Assembly: GCA_003249625.1 (NCBI GenBank)
Contig: QKII01000112.1
Location: 1-8,674 of the forward strand
Reading direction: 5' to 3'
Length of the DNA: 8,674 bases
Source of the DNA: Propionivibrio sp.
Lineage (GTDB): Bacteria; Pseudomonadota; Gammaproteobacteria; Burkholderiales; Rhodocyclaceae
Part shown: positions 1-5,842 of the stretch, piece after piece
How the letters are laid out: each line of letters opens with the position of its first letter
How positions within the stretch are numbered: the stretch's first letter is position 1
Made by a program: the position numbers and the translations under genes
The notes under the pieces: generated by a model
The model's database searches: none
Told to the model about the DNA's origin: nothing
The model's input: the letters and a program-made list of their open reading frames with translations, nothing else

Positions 1-677
1 TAGCTGATCTCGAAGCCGAGATAGCACGATTCCGCATCCATGTCGGCGGCGCGCGGCAGATCGTCGAGCAACGTGACGATCCGCGAGATCTTGCCGAAGG
101 TCGTCAGGTAGCGGATGAACGAGACCGGGTCCATGCCGTTTTTCAGCACGTCCCTGCCGAAGCGTAGCGAGATGTGCCAGTTCTGCGTTTCGACGCTGTC
201 CTCCTGGCGTGAGCCGTCACGCTCGACGGGTTCCGGGGGGACGCTCGGAATGCCGCCAGCCTTGTTCGTGGTGCCCGTGGCCGCGCTTGTAGCACCGAGT
301 TTCTTCAACCGATCGATCAGCGTCTCGCTGCGGGCAAGGGTGTCGTCACTCGGAGCGCTCCCCTCGGCGACGCCGTCGATCAGCGTGCCCATGTGGTCAC
401 AGACTTCCAGGAAAAGTGCGACGATGTCGCTGTCGATCGTGAGTTCGCCGGCCCGGATGCGGTCGAGGATGTTCTCCGCGTTGTGGGTGAAATGCACGAC
501 ATAATCGAGCCCGAACAGACCGGCCGATCCCTTGATGGTATGCGCAGCACGGAAAATGGCGTTGATCAGGTCGGCGTCGTCAGGCGATTGCTCGACGCGC
601 AGGAGCGCTTCCTCCATACCCTCAAGCAGTTCGCGGCTTTCGATGACAAATGTTTTGAGCGCGTCGTCAAGGTCCAT
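1..677 (-). CDS. cheA: CheA-type chemotaxis histidine kinase, N-terminal part (cut by window edge)
   Basis: The first 225 residues of a CheA-like kinase are present; the rest lies beyond position 1. Residues about 1-105 form an Hpt (P1) domain with the motif HTIKGSAG, in which His46 should be the phosphate-accepting residue. A low-complexity linker (about 128-160, rich in Ala, Gly, Pro, Thr and Glu) follows. A folded segment then starts at WHISLRFGRDVLKNGMDP and continues through CYLGFEI, resembling the region between P1 and the dimerisation domain in many proteobacterial CheA proteins. In this family the kinase autophosphorylates and passes phosphate to CheY-type receivers. It is the last visible gene of the leftward operon, 10 nt after the STAS gene. 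The ATG at 677 is preceded by GAAAGG, which overlaps the upstream TGA. Catalytic (HATPase) and CheW-like domains are not visible, so a different Hpt-containing hybrid kinase is possible, but the operon context favours CheA. Confidence 0.88.
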   Translation of the reverse strand, partial: MDLDDALKTFVIESRELLEGMEEALLRVEQSPDDADLINAIFRAAHTIKGSAGLFGLDYVVHFTHNAENILDRIRAGELTIDSDIVALFLEVCDHMGTLIDGVAEGSAPSDDTLARSETLIDRLKKLGATSAATGTTNKAGGIPSVPPEPVERDGSRQEDSVETQNWHISLRFGRDVLKNGMDPVSFIRYLTTFGKISRIVTLLDDLPRAADMDAESCYLGFEIS

Positions 678-687
678 GGCTGGCCTT

Positions 688-1008
688 TCAGTTCGTGGGG
701 CGGATCAGCACCGGGTCGCCAAAGAAACCCGAAAGGTCGCAAAGATCGATCAGGTCCAGCACGGGATCGCTGTGCCGCACAAAGCGGATGTTCTTGCCGG
801 CGGCCTGTGCTTCTCGCTTGGCCATGACCATCAATTGCAATCCCGCACTGTCGATTTCCGTGACCTCGGAAAGATCGATATCGATGTCGCTGGACGGTTC
901 GCCGGCAATTGTGTCGAGAATGGTCTGCTTGAGTGCAGCGGCGGTGAAAATGGTGAATTCCCCTCTGACCGCCAAGGCCGGCGTGCCTGTATCGGGAAGA
1001 TCGCTCAT
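688..1008 (-). CDS. STAS-domain protein (anti-sigma-factor-antagonist-like)
   Basis: This is a 106-residue single-domain protein. It shows the usual STAS layout: a beta strand (ALAVRGEFTIF), a helix (AALKQTILDTI), a central strand (DIDIDLSEVTEID) leading into DSAGLQLM, and further strand-helix units. In SpoIIAA/RsbV-type proteins the Ser in the equivalent of DSAG is phosphorylated by a partner kinase; that Ser is kept here, so phospho-switching is plausible but not shown. No membrane segment or second domain is present. It sits between the CheY-like gene and cheA, with 10-nt gaps on both sides. The ATG at 1008 has a GAGGG ribosome-binding site that overlaps the stop codon of the preceding gene. 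Small STAS proteins are known in some chemotaxis-like clusters, but their role there is poorly defined. I infer a role as signalling partner or scaffold. Confidence 0.88.
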   Translation of the reverse strand: MSDLPDTGTPALAVRGEFTIFTAAALKQTILDTIAGEPSSDIDIDLSEVTEIDSAGLQLMVMAKREAQAAGKNIRFVRHSDPVLDLIDLCDLSGFFGDPVLIRPTN

Positions 1009-1018
1009 GATGTCGCCC

Positions 1019-1387
1019 TCACGGGAGAATCAGCTTGGAAACGGCGGCAAGCATCTGTGCCGGCTGGAATGGCTTGACTACCCAGGCTTTTGCGCCGGCC
1101 GCCTGTCCTTCGGCCTTTTTGGCGTCGCCGGCCTCGGTGGTGAGCATGATCACCGGGGTGAACTTGTAGGCGGGCAACTGTTTGGCCGCCTTGAGGAACG
1201 TTATGCCGTCCATGTTCGGCATGTTTACGTCGCTGATGATCAGGTGGATTTTCTTGCCGTCGAGCTTGGAGAGAGCGTCCTTTCCGTCGCAGGCGTCGAT
1301 TACGTCGTAGCCGGCGCCCTTCAGGGCGATGGAGACGACTTGGCGCAGCGATGCGGAGTCATCGACGATCATGATGGTTTTGGCCAT
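1019..1387 (-). CDS. cheY: CheY-like single-domain response regulator
   Basis: The protein has 122 residues and is a stand-alone receiver domain with no output domain. The acidic pocket is Asp9-Asp10, the phospho-acceptor is Asp53 (in SDVNMPNMDG), the switch Thr is Thr83 (MLTTE) and the conserved Lys is Lys105 (VKPF), so all key residues are present. The aromatic switch position, Tyr106 in E. coli CheY, is Trp102 here. In the family such proteins receive phosphate from CheA and act on the flagellar motor or another target. It lies 14 nt after the receptor gene and 10 nt before the STAS gene in the same leftward operon. The start has an AAGGA ribosome-binding site overlapping the TGA of the receptor gene. 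The symbol is a family name: the protein could serve a non-flagellar pathway, as several CheY paralogues do. Confidence 0.93.
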   Translation of the reverse strand: MAKTIMIVDDSASLRQVVSIALKGAGYDVIDACDGKDALSKLDGKKIHLIISDVNMPNMDGITFLKAAKQLPAYKFTPVIMLTTEAGDAKKAEGQAAGAKAWVVKPFQPAQMLAAVSKLILP

Positions 1388-1401
1388 GAGAGTAAGTCCT
1401 T

Positions 1402-2652
1402 TCAGAAGAAGGTGATTTCGCCGCTGCCACCGCTGGTGGTTTTGTTGTTCTGTTCGAGCGTGCCGCCACCGTGAATGACGTGCTGCTCGGGCATGGTGTA
1501 GGTTTGCGACAGTTCTTCAAGCCAGCGTCCGGCCTCGATTGGCTCGTGTTCACTTCCTTCACGCTGCTGCAACTTTCCGGTGTCGATTTTCTCCTTCAGT
1601 TTTCCGAAGTCCTGATTGACGTGGTCCAGCACCTGGCTGACACGGTCCTGGAACTGCAAGGCAACAAGCACGTTATCGATTTCCTGGCCGATGGCCACGC
1701 TTTCGCTGCGCAGGTGTTCGGACGATTCCGCGAGACCGGTCGCGGCGTGGCTGAAACGCGCGATGACGTCGCCGATCACGTTGCTGGAATTATTGACGAG
1801 AGTTTTGTCCTGCTCGGCATAGTCTTGAGAAATGCTTAGCGAATGGGCGATGGCGGCGTTCACCGTTTCGACAGTCGTGCCGATTTTCTTGCCGGTGTCG
1901 CCCGAGAGCGTCGAGAGCTTGCGAACCTCGTCGGCGACGACGGCAAAACCGCGGCCCGCTTCGCCGGCGCGCGCCGCTTCGATTGCCGCGTTGAGGGCCA
2001 GCAGATTGGTTTGGTTGGCGATGTCGCCGACGTCCTTGGCCATGCGCTGCAATTCTTCGGTGTGGGCGGAGAGCGCCGTGATTTCATCGAGCAGGGCGAC
2101 CTTGTTTTCCAGTGCGTGTTTCAAGCCGCTTACAATTGCATCCAGGTCCTGTTGGGCACTGTGCAGCAGCGTGATCAGCGATTCGCCCTGTCCACCGCTG
2201 TCCAGTTGCGCGACGGATTCGCCAAGACGGCGGGAAATGTCGGCGAAGCGCTGGGTCAGCGCGATGGTTTCCTGTTCCATGTGCGAACGCGCCATTTCGA
2301 CCTGTCCGCCCCATACCGGCAACACCTGCGAGCACAGATCGTCCAGTCCGGCGATTCCGAACTGGCGCCGCGATTCGTCAAGCATCTCCTGGCAATGCCG
2401 CGCATCTGCATCGCGTTGCTTGACCAGTCGGCGGTTGATGCGGCAATGACTCCAATAGCCGGCAATCAGCGCTGCCACGGCGAATCCCGAAGCCAGACCG
2501 ATCGCCAGAGGTGCGAGATTGCCGCTGTACAGAATAAGGGGAACGCCCAGCGCGGCTATCCACCCGAGACTCCAGGCGGAAACCATCGGTGCGTGCCGGG
2601 TTCCCCCAAGCGAGTTTCCTTCGGTTGACGAGATGGTGTCTTGTGCCGGCAT
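1402..2652 (-). CDS. Methyl-accepting chemotaxis protein, short membrane type without a sensory domain
   Basis: The 416-residue protein has two adjacent hydrophobic segments (about residues 26-43 and 46-67) joined by only a few residues, so there is essentially no periplasmic sensor. I see no clear HAMP domain. A long helical cytoplasmic region follows. The highly conserved MCP hairpin tip is at about 207-246, containing [21 protein letters not shown] and [15 protein letters not shown], and contacts CheA/CheW in the family. Further on is [14 protein letters not shown] (about 332-345), a motif I recognise from short proteobacterial receptors. The C-terminus is a flexible Gly/Ser/Thr/Asn stretch ending in EITFF. 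It is the first gene of the leftward operon with cheY, STAS and cheA. The ATG at 2652 has a strong GGAGGG site (2662-2667, 9-nt spacing). It probably senses membrane, cytoplasmic or partner-protein signals. The riboswitch-like leader upstream suggests c-di-GMP control. Confidence 0.92.
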   Translation of the reverse strand: MPAQDTISSTEGNSLGGTRHAPMVSAWSLGWIAALGVPLILYSGNLAPLAIGLASGFAVAALIAGYWSHCRINRRLVKQRDADARHCQEMLDESRRQFGIAGLDDLCSQVLPVWGGQVEMARSHMEQETIALTQRFADISRRLGESVAQLDSGGQGESLITLLHSAQQDLDAIVSGLKHALENKVALLDEITALSAHTEELQRMAKDVGDIANQTNLLALNAAIEAARAGEAGRGFAVVADEVRKLSTLSGDTGKKIGTTVETVNAAIAHSLSISQDYAEQDKTLVNNSSNVIGDVIARFSHAATGLAESSEHLRSESVAIGQEIDNVLVALQFQDRVSQVLDHVNQDFGKLKEKIDTGKLQQREGSEHEPIEAGRWLEELSQTYTMPEQHVIHGGGTLEQNNKTTSGGSGEITFF

Positions 2653-2945
2653 GTGTCCGAACCCTCCGTGCGTTAATCGACGATCATTCGCCCGTCGCCG
2701 CGCTTATAAGGAATTTGTGCTCGCACGGCCCCGCGTGCTTCCACGGGATGACGGTTTGTGCACTATAGACAACGTCATGCGAATTTGCCTGCACCGCGTG
2801 TGAAGGTGTGATGGCTCGCGTCGGGGCCGGGGAAGCAGAGTAGTGCGGCAACAGCATTCGGAACTCAACGCGTCCTCTCCTTTTTGGTTGTGTCGGAGGC
2901 AAGGGAACGCATGGCGGTCGCCTGCGTGACGATGCGTGGATCGTC
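2653..2945 (-). other. Long untranslated leader between the riboswitch and the receptor gene
   Basis: About 290 nt lie between the end of the c-di-GMP aptamer and the receptor start codon, with no convincing gene on either strand. On the minus strand the stretch starts with two hairpins. Near 2877-2882 there is an AAGGAG followed 8 nt later by TTG (2866-2868), which opens a 54-codon frame ending in TAA at 2704. Its product would be rich in Arg, Ser and Cys and looks like no protein I know. A small GC-rich stem (GCACG/CGTGC) lies around 2725-2740. The stretch ends with the GGAGGG ribosome-binding site of the receptor gene. No run of T follows any hairpin on the minus strand, so there is no obvious intrinsic terminator. 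This is probably the riboswitch expression platform plus leader RNA. Confidence 0.5.
2908..2926 (-). other. Second leader hairpin
   Basis: On the minus strand CGCAGGC pairs with GCC-A-TGCG, giving two short GC stems (CGCA/TGCG and GGC/GCC) around a 4-nt loop with a single bulged base. It follows the stronger hairpin of 2926-2947 directly, sharing one base. No T-run follows, so it is not a classical intrinsic terminator. It may belong to the riboswitch expression platform. Confidence 0.35.
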
Positions 2946-2947
2946 AC
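2926..2947 (-). other. Perfect 8-bp hairpin immediately after the riboswitch
   Basis: The minus strand reads GTGACGAT, a 6-nt loop, then ATCGTCAC, a perfect 8-bp inverted repeat that begins one base after the closing GGGTTGC strand of the aptamer. Its position next to the aptamer's closing stem suggests it takes part in switching or stabilises the 3' side. It lacks a following U-tract, so termination would need Rho or another mechanism. Confidence 0.55.
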
Positions 2948-3028
2948 TGCAACCCGGCCGGCATAGAGAAGATATCTCTTTAGCCCCGTGGCTTTGCGTC
3001 CCCGTCTTTCGACAGGTTTGCCAATCAC
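2946..3028 (-). promoter_or_regulatory. Cyclic-di-GMP-I (GEMM) riboswitch
   Basis: Read on the minus strand, the conserved elements appear in the order expected for GEMM-I: GGCAAACC (3022-3015); a stem GTC/GAC capped by a GAAA tetraloop (3010-3007); the nearly invariant ACGCAAAGCC (2999-2990); a GGGGC/GCC helix carrying the loop stem AGAGA/TCTCT (2979-2965); and the closing GGCCGGGTTGC (ending 2949). The GCAA/TTGC outer stem pairs, but its extension further out is weak. The family binds c-di-GMP and controls genes for motility, chemotaxis and surface structures. Here it lies on the same strand as the receptor-cheY-STAS-cheA operon, about 296 nt before the first start codon. Whether binding turns expression on or off cannot be told, because no terminator is evident. 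The match to the consensus is strong enough that I doubt a chance resemblance. Confidence 0.92.
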
Positions 3029-3034
3029 ATTGCT

Positions 3035-3040
3035 TATATA
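3035..3040 (-). promoter_or_regulatory. Candidate -10 element for the riboswitch-chemotaxis transcript
   Basis: TATATA on the minus strand would place the transcription start near 3028, exactly where the aptamer begins. The matching -35 position (about 3058-3063) reads CTCTCG, a poor match to TTGACA. The alternative TATAAC at 3047-3052 would start transcription about 12 nt earlier. An activator-dependent promoter or another sigma factor may be used. Confidence 0.3.
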
Positions 3041-3052
3041 ACTAAAGTTATA
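3037..3052. promoter_or_regulatory. Perfect palindrome in the promoter region of the riboswitch transcript
   Basis: TATAACT-AA-AGTTATA is a perfect 7-bp inverted repeat with a 2-bp spacer in an AT-rich patch just upstream (minus strand) of the riboswitch. It contains -10-like hexamers on the minus strand (TATAAC, and TATATA at 3035-3040). No good -35 sits at standard spacing. A dimeric regulator overlapping the promoter would explain the symmetry; this is inference. Confidence 0.45.
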
Positions 3053-3220
3053 GTCACCGAGAGCGAAGATATCATGAGGATCTTCCCGTGCGAAGATGTC
3101 TCCTCAAGGTTTTTCGGAATTTTTGTGCAGCCAGGATGCATTGGCGGCGGGTCCGTGCACTATCGTACGGGCGCAGGAAGCTTGGCGCTCGTTATGTATT
3201 CGGCTTGTTGCGCAGGCTTC
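3053..3220. other. Non-coding gap between the HAD gene and the riboswitch promoter
   Basis: I see no convincing gene here. The direct repeat GCGAAGAT occurs at 3063-3070 and 3090-3097. A broken stem TGAGGA-TCTTC / GAAGA-TGTC-TCCTCA spans 3075-3106 and is followed by TTTTT at 3110-3114 on the plus strand only. No clear terminator for the leftward prfC-HAD transcript is visible. The open frame starting at 3088 on the plus strand gives an Arg/Cys-rich product typical of a GC-rich shadow. Confidence 0.4.
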
Positions 3221-4030
3221 TCAGGTTGAGGTCTGCGAGTAATGTACCGAGGACGTCAGCAACAGTTCTTGAAGCATTCGCGCAATGCCGTCGAGGTGAA
3301 GCGCCGGAGCGATGCGGTCTGCGACGGCTTTCAGTTCGGGGTGGCCGTTGTCCATGGCGATGCCGAGGCCGACGCCCTTGAGCATCTGCATGTCGTTCAG
3401 TCCGTCGCCGAAAGCGATCGCTTGCGCGGGAGAGAAACCGGTGCGTTCCATGACCCACTGGCAGGCGGTCCATTTGTTGATCGCGCGCAACTGAACGTCA
3501 ACGGCCCACGGATGCCAGCGTACGATATCGAATTCGGGAAAGCGTTGGCGAATTGCCGGGATCAGCGAGGCATCGAGCGATTCGTCGAAGAACAGCCAGC
3601 CTTGAAAGACGTCGCGCCAGCGATGAATGGGATCGTCGGACTGGTAGGCCATGGCCACGCTGTCGAGCGGTTGCGTGGTCATCGGTACTTGGGTGTTGAG
3701 ATAGCCCGAAGTGCCGTCATTGACACCGAAGTAATGTCCCTGTCCGGCTGTCCAGTCAAACAGTTCGGCGAGGCGCTGGCGGGGCAACGGAACGCTGAAC
3801 ACGACATCGTTGCCATGCAGGATGCGTGCGCCGTTCTGGGTGATCGCAAAGGTGGGGCGAATCTGGTCGATGAATGGCTTGGCATGCCCGTGCGCCCGCC
3901 CGGTGGCGATGACGACCGTATGTCCGTCCCGTTTGAGCTGGTCGATGGCAGCGAGCGCGGAGGGCGGAATCGTCAGCGTGCTGTGGTCGAGCAGCGTATT
4001 GTCGATGTCGAAGAAGAATATGCTGGGCAT
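3221..4030 (-). CDS. HAD-superfamily phosphatase, Cof (IIB) type
   Basis: This 269-residue protein has all four HAD motifs: motif I FFDIDNTLLD with nucleophile Asp8 and acid/base Asp10; motif II ATGR (Thr43); motif III with Lys186 (INKWTA); and motif IV GDGLND (Asp209, Asp213), which bind Mg2+. A large insert between motifs II and III (about 80-182) fits the C2B cap of the Cof family, whose members dephosphorylate sugar phosphates, nucleotides or flavin precursors. The substrate cannot be predicted here. The length is normal for the family. It is cytosolic: there is no signal peptide. The ATG at 4030 starts 4 nt after the prfC stop and lacks a strong ribosome-binding site, so translation is probably coupled to prfC. 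The C-terminal tail after about residue 256 is Ser/Thr-rich and unlike the family core. Confidence 0.92.
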   Translation of the reverse strand: MPSIFFFDIDNTLLDHSTLTIPPSALAAIDQLKRDGHTVVIATGRAHGHAKPFIDQIRPTFAITQNGARILHGNDVVFSVPLPRQRLAELFDWTAGQGHYFGVNDGTSGYLNTQVPMTTQPLDSVAMAYQSDDPIHRWRDVFQGWLFFDESLDASLIPAIRQRFPEFDIVRWHPWAVDVQLRAINKWTACQWVMERTGFSPAQAIAFGDGLNDMQMLKGVGLGIAMDNGHPELKAVADRIAPALHLDGIARMLQELLLTSSVHYSQTST

Positions 4031-4034
4031 GGAG

Positions 4035-5672
4035 TCAGTTCAGAACCTGTCCGTGCTCGCGCGAGGCATGGAAACCGACCTTGGTCCACTTCTCGCGCGT
4101 GACGTCGAGGTTGTAACGCGTGCTGGCAAGATACACCAGATTGCCGTCGACGTCTTTTGCCATGCGGTGTTGCTGTTCACGCTCGAAATTCTTGCGCGTT
4201 GTTTCATCGGGGAACGTCAGCCAGCGGGCGGTATGGATGTCCGCAGGTTCGAAGATGGCGTCGACCTTGTACTCGGTCTGCAGGCGCTGTGCGACGACCT
4301 CGAACTGCAGCACGCCGACGGCGCCAAGCAGGAGAGTGCCGCTGGCGAGGTTCTCGAAGACCTGAATCGCACCTTCCTCGCCGAGTTCCTGCAGTCCTTT
4401 CTGCAACTGCTTGCTCTTCAGCGGGTCGCGCAGGCGGGCACTGCGGAAGAGTTCCGGCGAAAAGTAGGGGATGCCCTTGAAGCCAAGCGTTTCGCCTTCG
4501 GTCAGCGTGTCACCGATGTGCAACTGGCCGTGGTTGTGGATGCCGATGATGTCGCCGGCGACAGCATCTTCCATCAGTACGCGCTCATTCGCCATGAAGG
4601 TCAGTGCATTGGCCAGCTTCATCTCGCGGTCCATGCGCACATGCTTTACTTTCATCCCGGACGTGTAGCGCCCCGAACAGACGCGGAAGAAGGCGATGCG
4701 GTCGCGGTGCTTCGGGTCCATGTTCGCCTGAATCTTGAAGACAAAACCGGAGAAGGGCGCTTCCGCCGGTTCGACCATGCGCACGCCCGCATCGCGTGAT
4801 TGCGGGGGCGGTGCCCAGTCGAGCAACGCCTCTAGAATTTCCTGGACCCCAAAGTTGTTGATCCCGGAGCCGAAGAAGACGGGGGTTTGCTGGCCAGCCA
4901 GGAAATCGACGAGGTCGAACGGGCTGCTGGCGCTGCGGATCAGATCCACGTCCTCGCGCAGCTTGCCGACTTCGAGCGGGAATTGCTCATCGAGGAAGGC
5001 ATTGTCGATGCCGTCGATCTTCTCCGCCTCGGTGCGTTTTTCCTCACCCGGGGAAAAGCGCAGCAGACTGTCGTTGCCAAGGTGATAAACGCCACGGAAG
5101 GTTTTTCCCATGCCGATCGGCCAGGTGATCGGCGCGCATTCGATGTTCAGCACGTTCTCGATCTCTTCGAGCAGTTCGAAAGGCTCACGTACTTCGCGGT
5201 CGAACTTGTTGACGAAGGTGATGATCGGTGTGTTGCGCATGCGGCAAACGTCCAGCAGCTTGATCGTCTGCGCCTCGACGCCCTTGGCCGCGTCGATGAC
5301 CATCACCGCCGCGTCTACGGCGGTCAGCACGCGGTAGGTGTCTTCCGAAAAATCCTGGTGGCCCGGTGTGTCGAGCAGGTTGACGGTATGTCCGTTGTAT
5401 TCGAATTGCATCACGGAACTGGTGACCGAGATGCCGCGCTGCTTTTCCACTTCCATCCAGTCCGAAGTCGCGTGGCGCGCGCTCTTGCGGCTCTTGACCG
5501 TGCCAGCCAACTGGATCGCCCCGCCGAAGAGCAGCAGCTTCTCGGTCAGCGTCGTCTTGCCGGCGTCCGGGTGAGAAATGATGGCGAAGGTGCGGCGCTT
5601 GGCGACATCGCGCAGGATTTCCGGAGGGAACGGCGAGGACGAGGTGGAAGAAGAGGTCGGGGTGGAACTCAT
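4035..5672 (-). CDS. prfC: Peptide chain release factor 3 (RF3)
   Basis: RF3 is the translational GTPase that removes RF1/RF2 from the ribosome after peptide release. From the chosen start the protein has 545 residues (E. coli RF3 has 529) and matches RF3 end to end. It has the P-loop SHPDAGKT (33-40), switch I around RGISVTSS (79-86), DTPGH (101-105), NKFD (155-158), the RF3 stretch [16 protein letters not shown] and VGVLQFEVV in domain III. The N-terminus carries a short Ser/Thr/Pro-rich extension of about 15 residues. An in-frame ATG at 5816 would add 48 residues unlike any RF3, and the best -10 hexamer (5711-5716) lies inside that stretch, so I place the start at 5672. The ribosome-binding site there is weak (GAAAG). 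It is followed 4 nt later by the HAD gene. Confidence 0.96.
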   Translation of the reverse strand: MSSTPTSSSTSSSPFPPEILRDVAKRRTFAIISHPDAGKTTLTEKLLLFGGAIQLAGTVKSRKSARHATSDWMEVEKQRGISVTSSVMQFEYNGHTVNLLDTPGHQDFSEDTYRVLTAVDAAVMVIDAAKGVEAQTIKLLDVCRMRNTPIITFVNKFDREVREPFELLEEIENVLNIECAPITWPIGMGKTFRGVYHLGNDSLLRFSPGEEKRTEAEKIDGIDNAFLDEQFPLEVGKLREDVDLIRSASSPFDLVDFLAGQQTPVFFGSGINNFGVQEILEALLDWAPPPQSRDAGVRMVEPAEAPFSGFVFKIQANMDPKHRDRIAFFRVCSGRYTSGMKVKHVRMDREMKLANALTFMANERVLMEDAVAGDIIGIHNHGQLHIGDTLTEGETLGFKGIPYFSPELFRSARLRDPLKSKQLQKGLQELGEEGAIQVFENLASGTLLLGAVGVLQFEVVAQRLQTEYKVDAIFEPADIHTARWLTFPDETTRKNFEREQQHRMAKDVDGNLVYLASTRYNLDVTREKWTKVGFHASREHGQVLN

Positions 5673-5710
5673 TGAATGCGCTTTCGACGGGGAGGAAACG
5701 GAAAGCTGGA

Positions 5711-5716
5711 AGTATA
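5711..5716 (-). promoter_or_regulatory. Candidate -10 element of the prfC promoter
   Basis: TATACT on the minus strand, preceded by GG, matches five of six bases of the sigma-70 -10 consensus. Transcription would start near 5703, leaving a leader of about 30 nt before the ATG at 5672. No strong -35 is seen at 17 bp. The position supports the shorter prfC start. Confidence 0.45.
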
Positions 5717-5768
5717 CCGAAGAAGCGTTCCGGGCACGCGATGCCATGAGGTGTCGGGTTGGAAGGGC

Positions 5769-5793
5769 GCAATTGACCAGCGGGCGGTCATTG
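5769..5793. promoter_or_regulatory. Imperfect inverted repeat with a -35-like TTGACC upstream of the AraC gene
   Basis: CAATTGACC and GGTCATTG form an inverted repeat (one extra base in the left arm) with a 7-bp spacer. The left arm includes TTGACC (5773-5778), a good -35 for plus-strand transcription; the -10 position (5796-5801, CAAGAT) is poor. It lies between the divergent prfC and AraC-family genes, so it could be an operator of the AraC regulator or of another factor. Confidence 0.35.
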
Positions 5794-5842
5794 CTCAAGA
5801 TGGAGATCGTCTCCACGACCTGCCCGGAGGTCTTTCCGCGTC

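Noticed and set aside
1843..2628. Long plus-strand frame opposite the receptor gene, and similar long frames opposite prfC (4887-5675) and the HAD gene (3242-4102)
   Set aside because: They are antisense shadows of strongly supported genes in GC-rich DNA; their translations show no family motifs.
2684..3028. 114-codon open frame on the minus strand across the riboswitch
   Set aside because: It reads straight through the structured aptamer, has an Arg/Pro-rich composition with no recognisable fold, and lacks a ribosome-binding site. The conserved bases are explained by RNA structure.
3043..3069. TAAAGTTA resembling a sigma-28 -35 box on the plus strand
   Set aside because: The -10 at the required spacing matches only about half of GCCGATAA, and it points away from the chemotaxis operon into a region with no plus-strand gene. 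It is better explained as half of the palindrome.
3088..3381. 97-codon plus-strand frame
   Set aside because: The product is Arg/Cys-rich, overlaps the end of the well-supported HAD gene on the other strand, and has no family likeness.
5673..5816. Longer prfC start at the in-frame ATG at 5816
   Set aside because: The added 48 residues are unlike RF3, and the best -10 hexamer (5711-5716) would lie inside the coding region. The ATG at 5672 gives a normal RF3 length.
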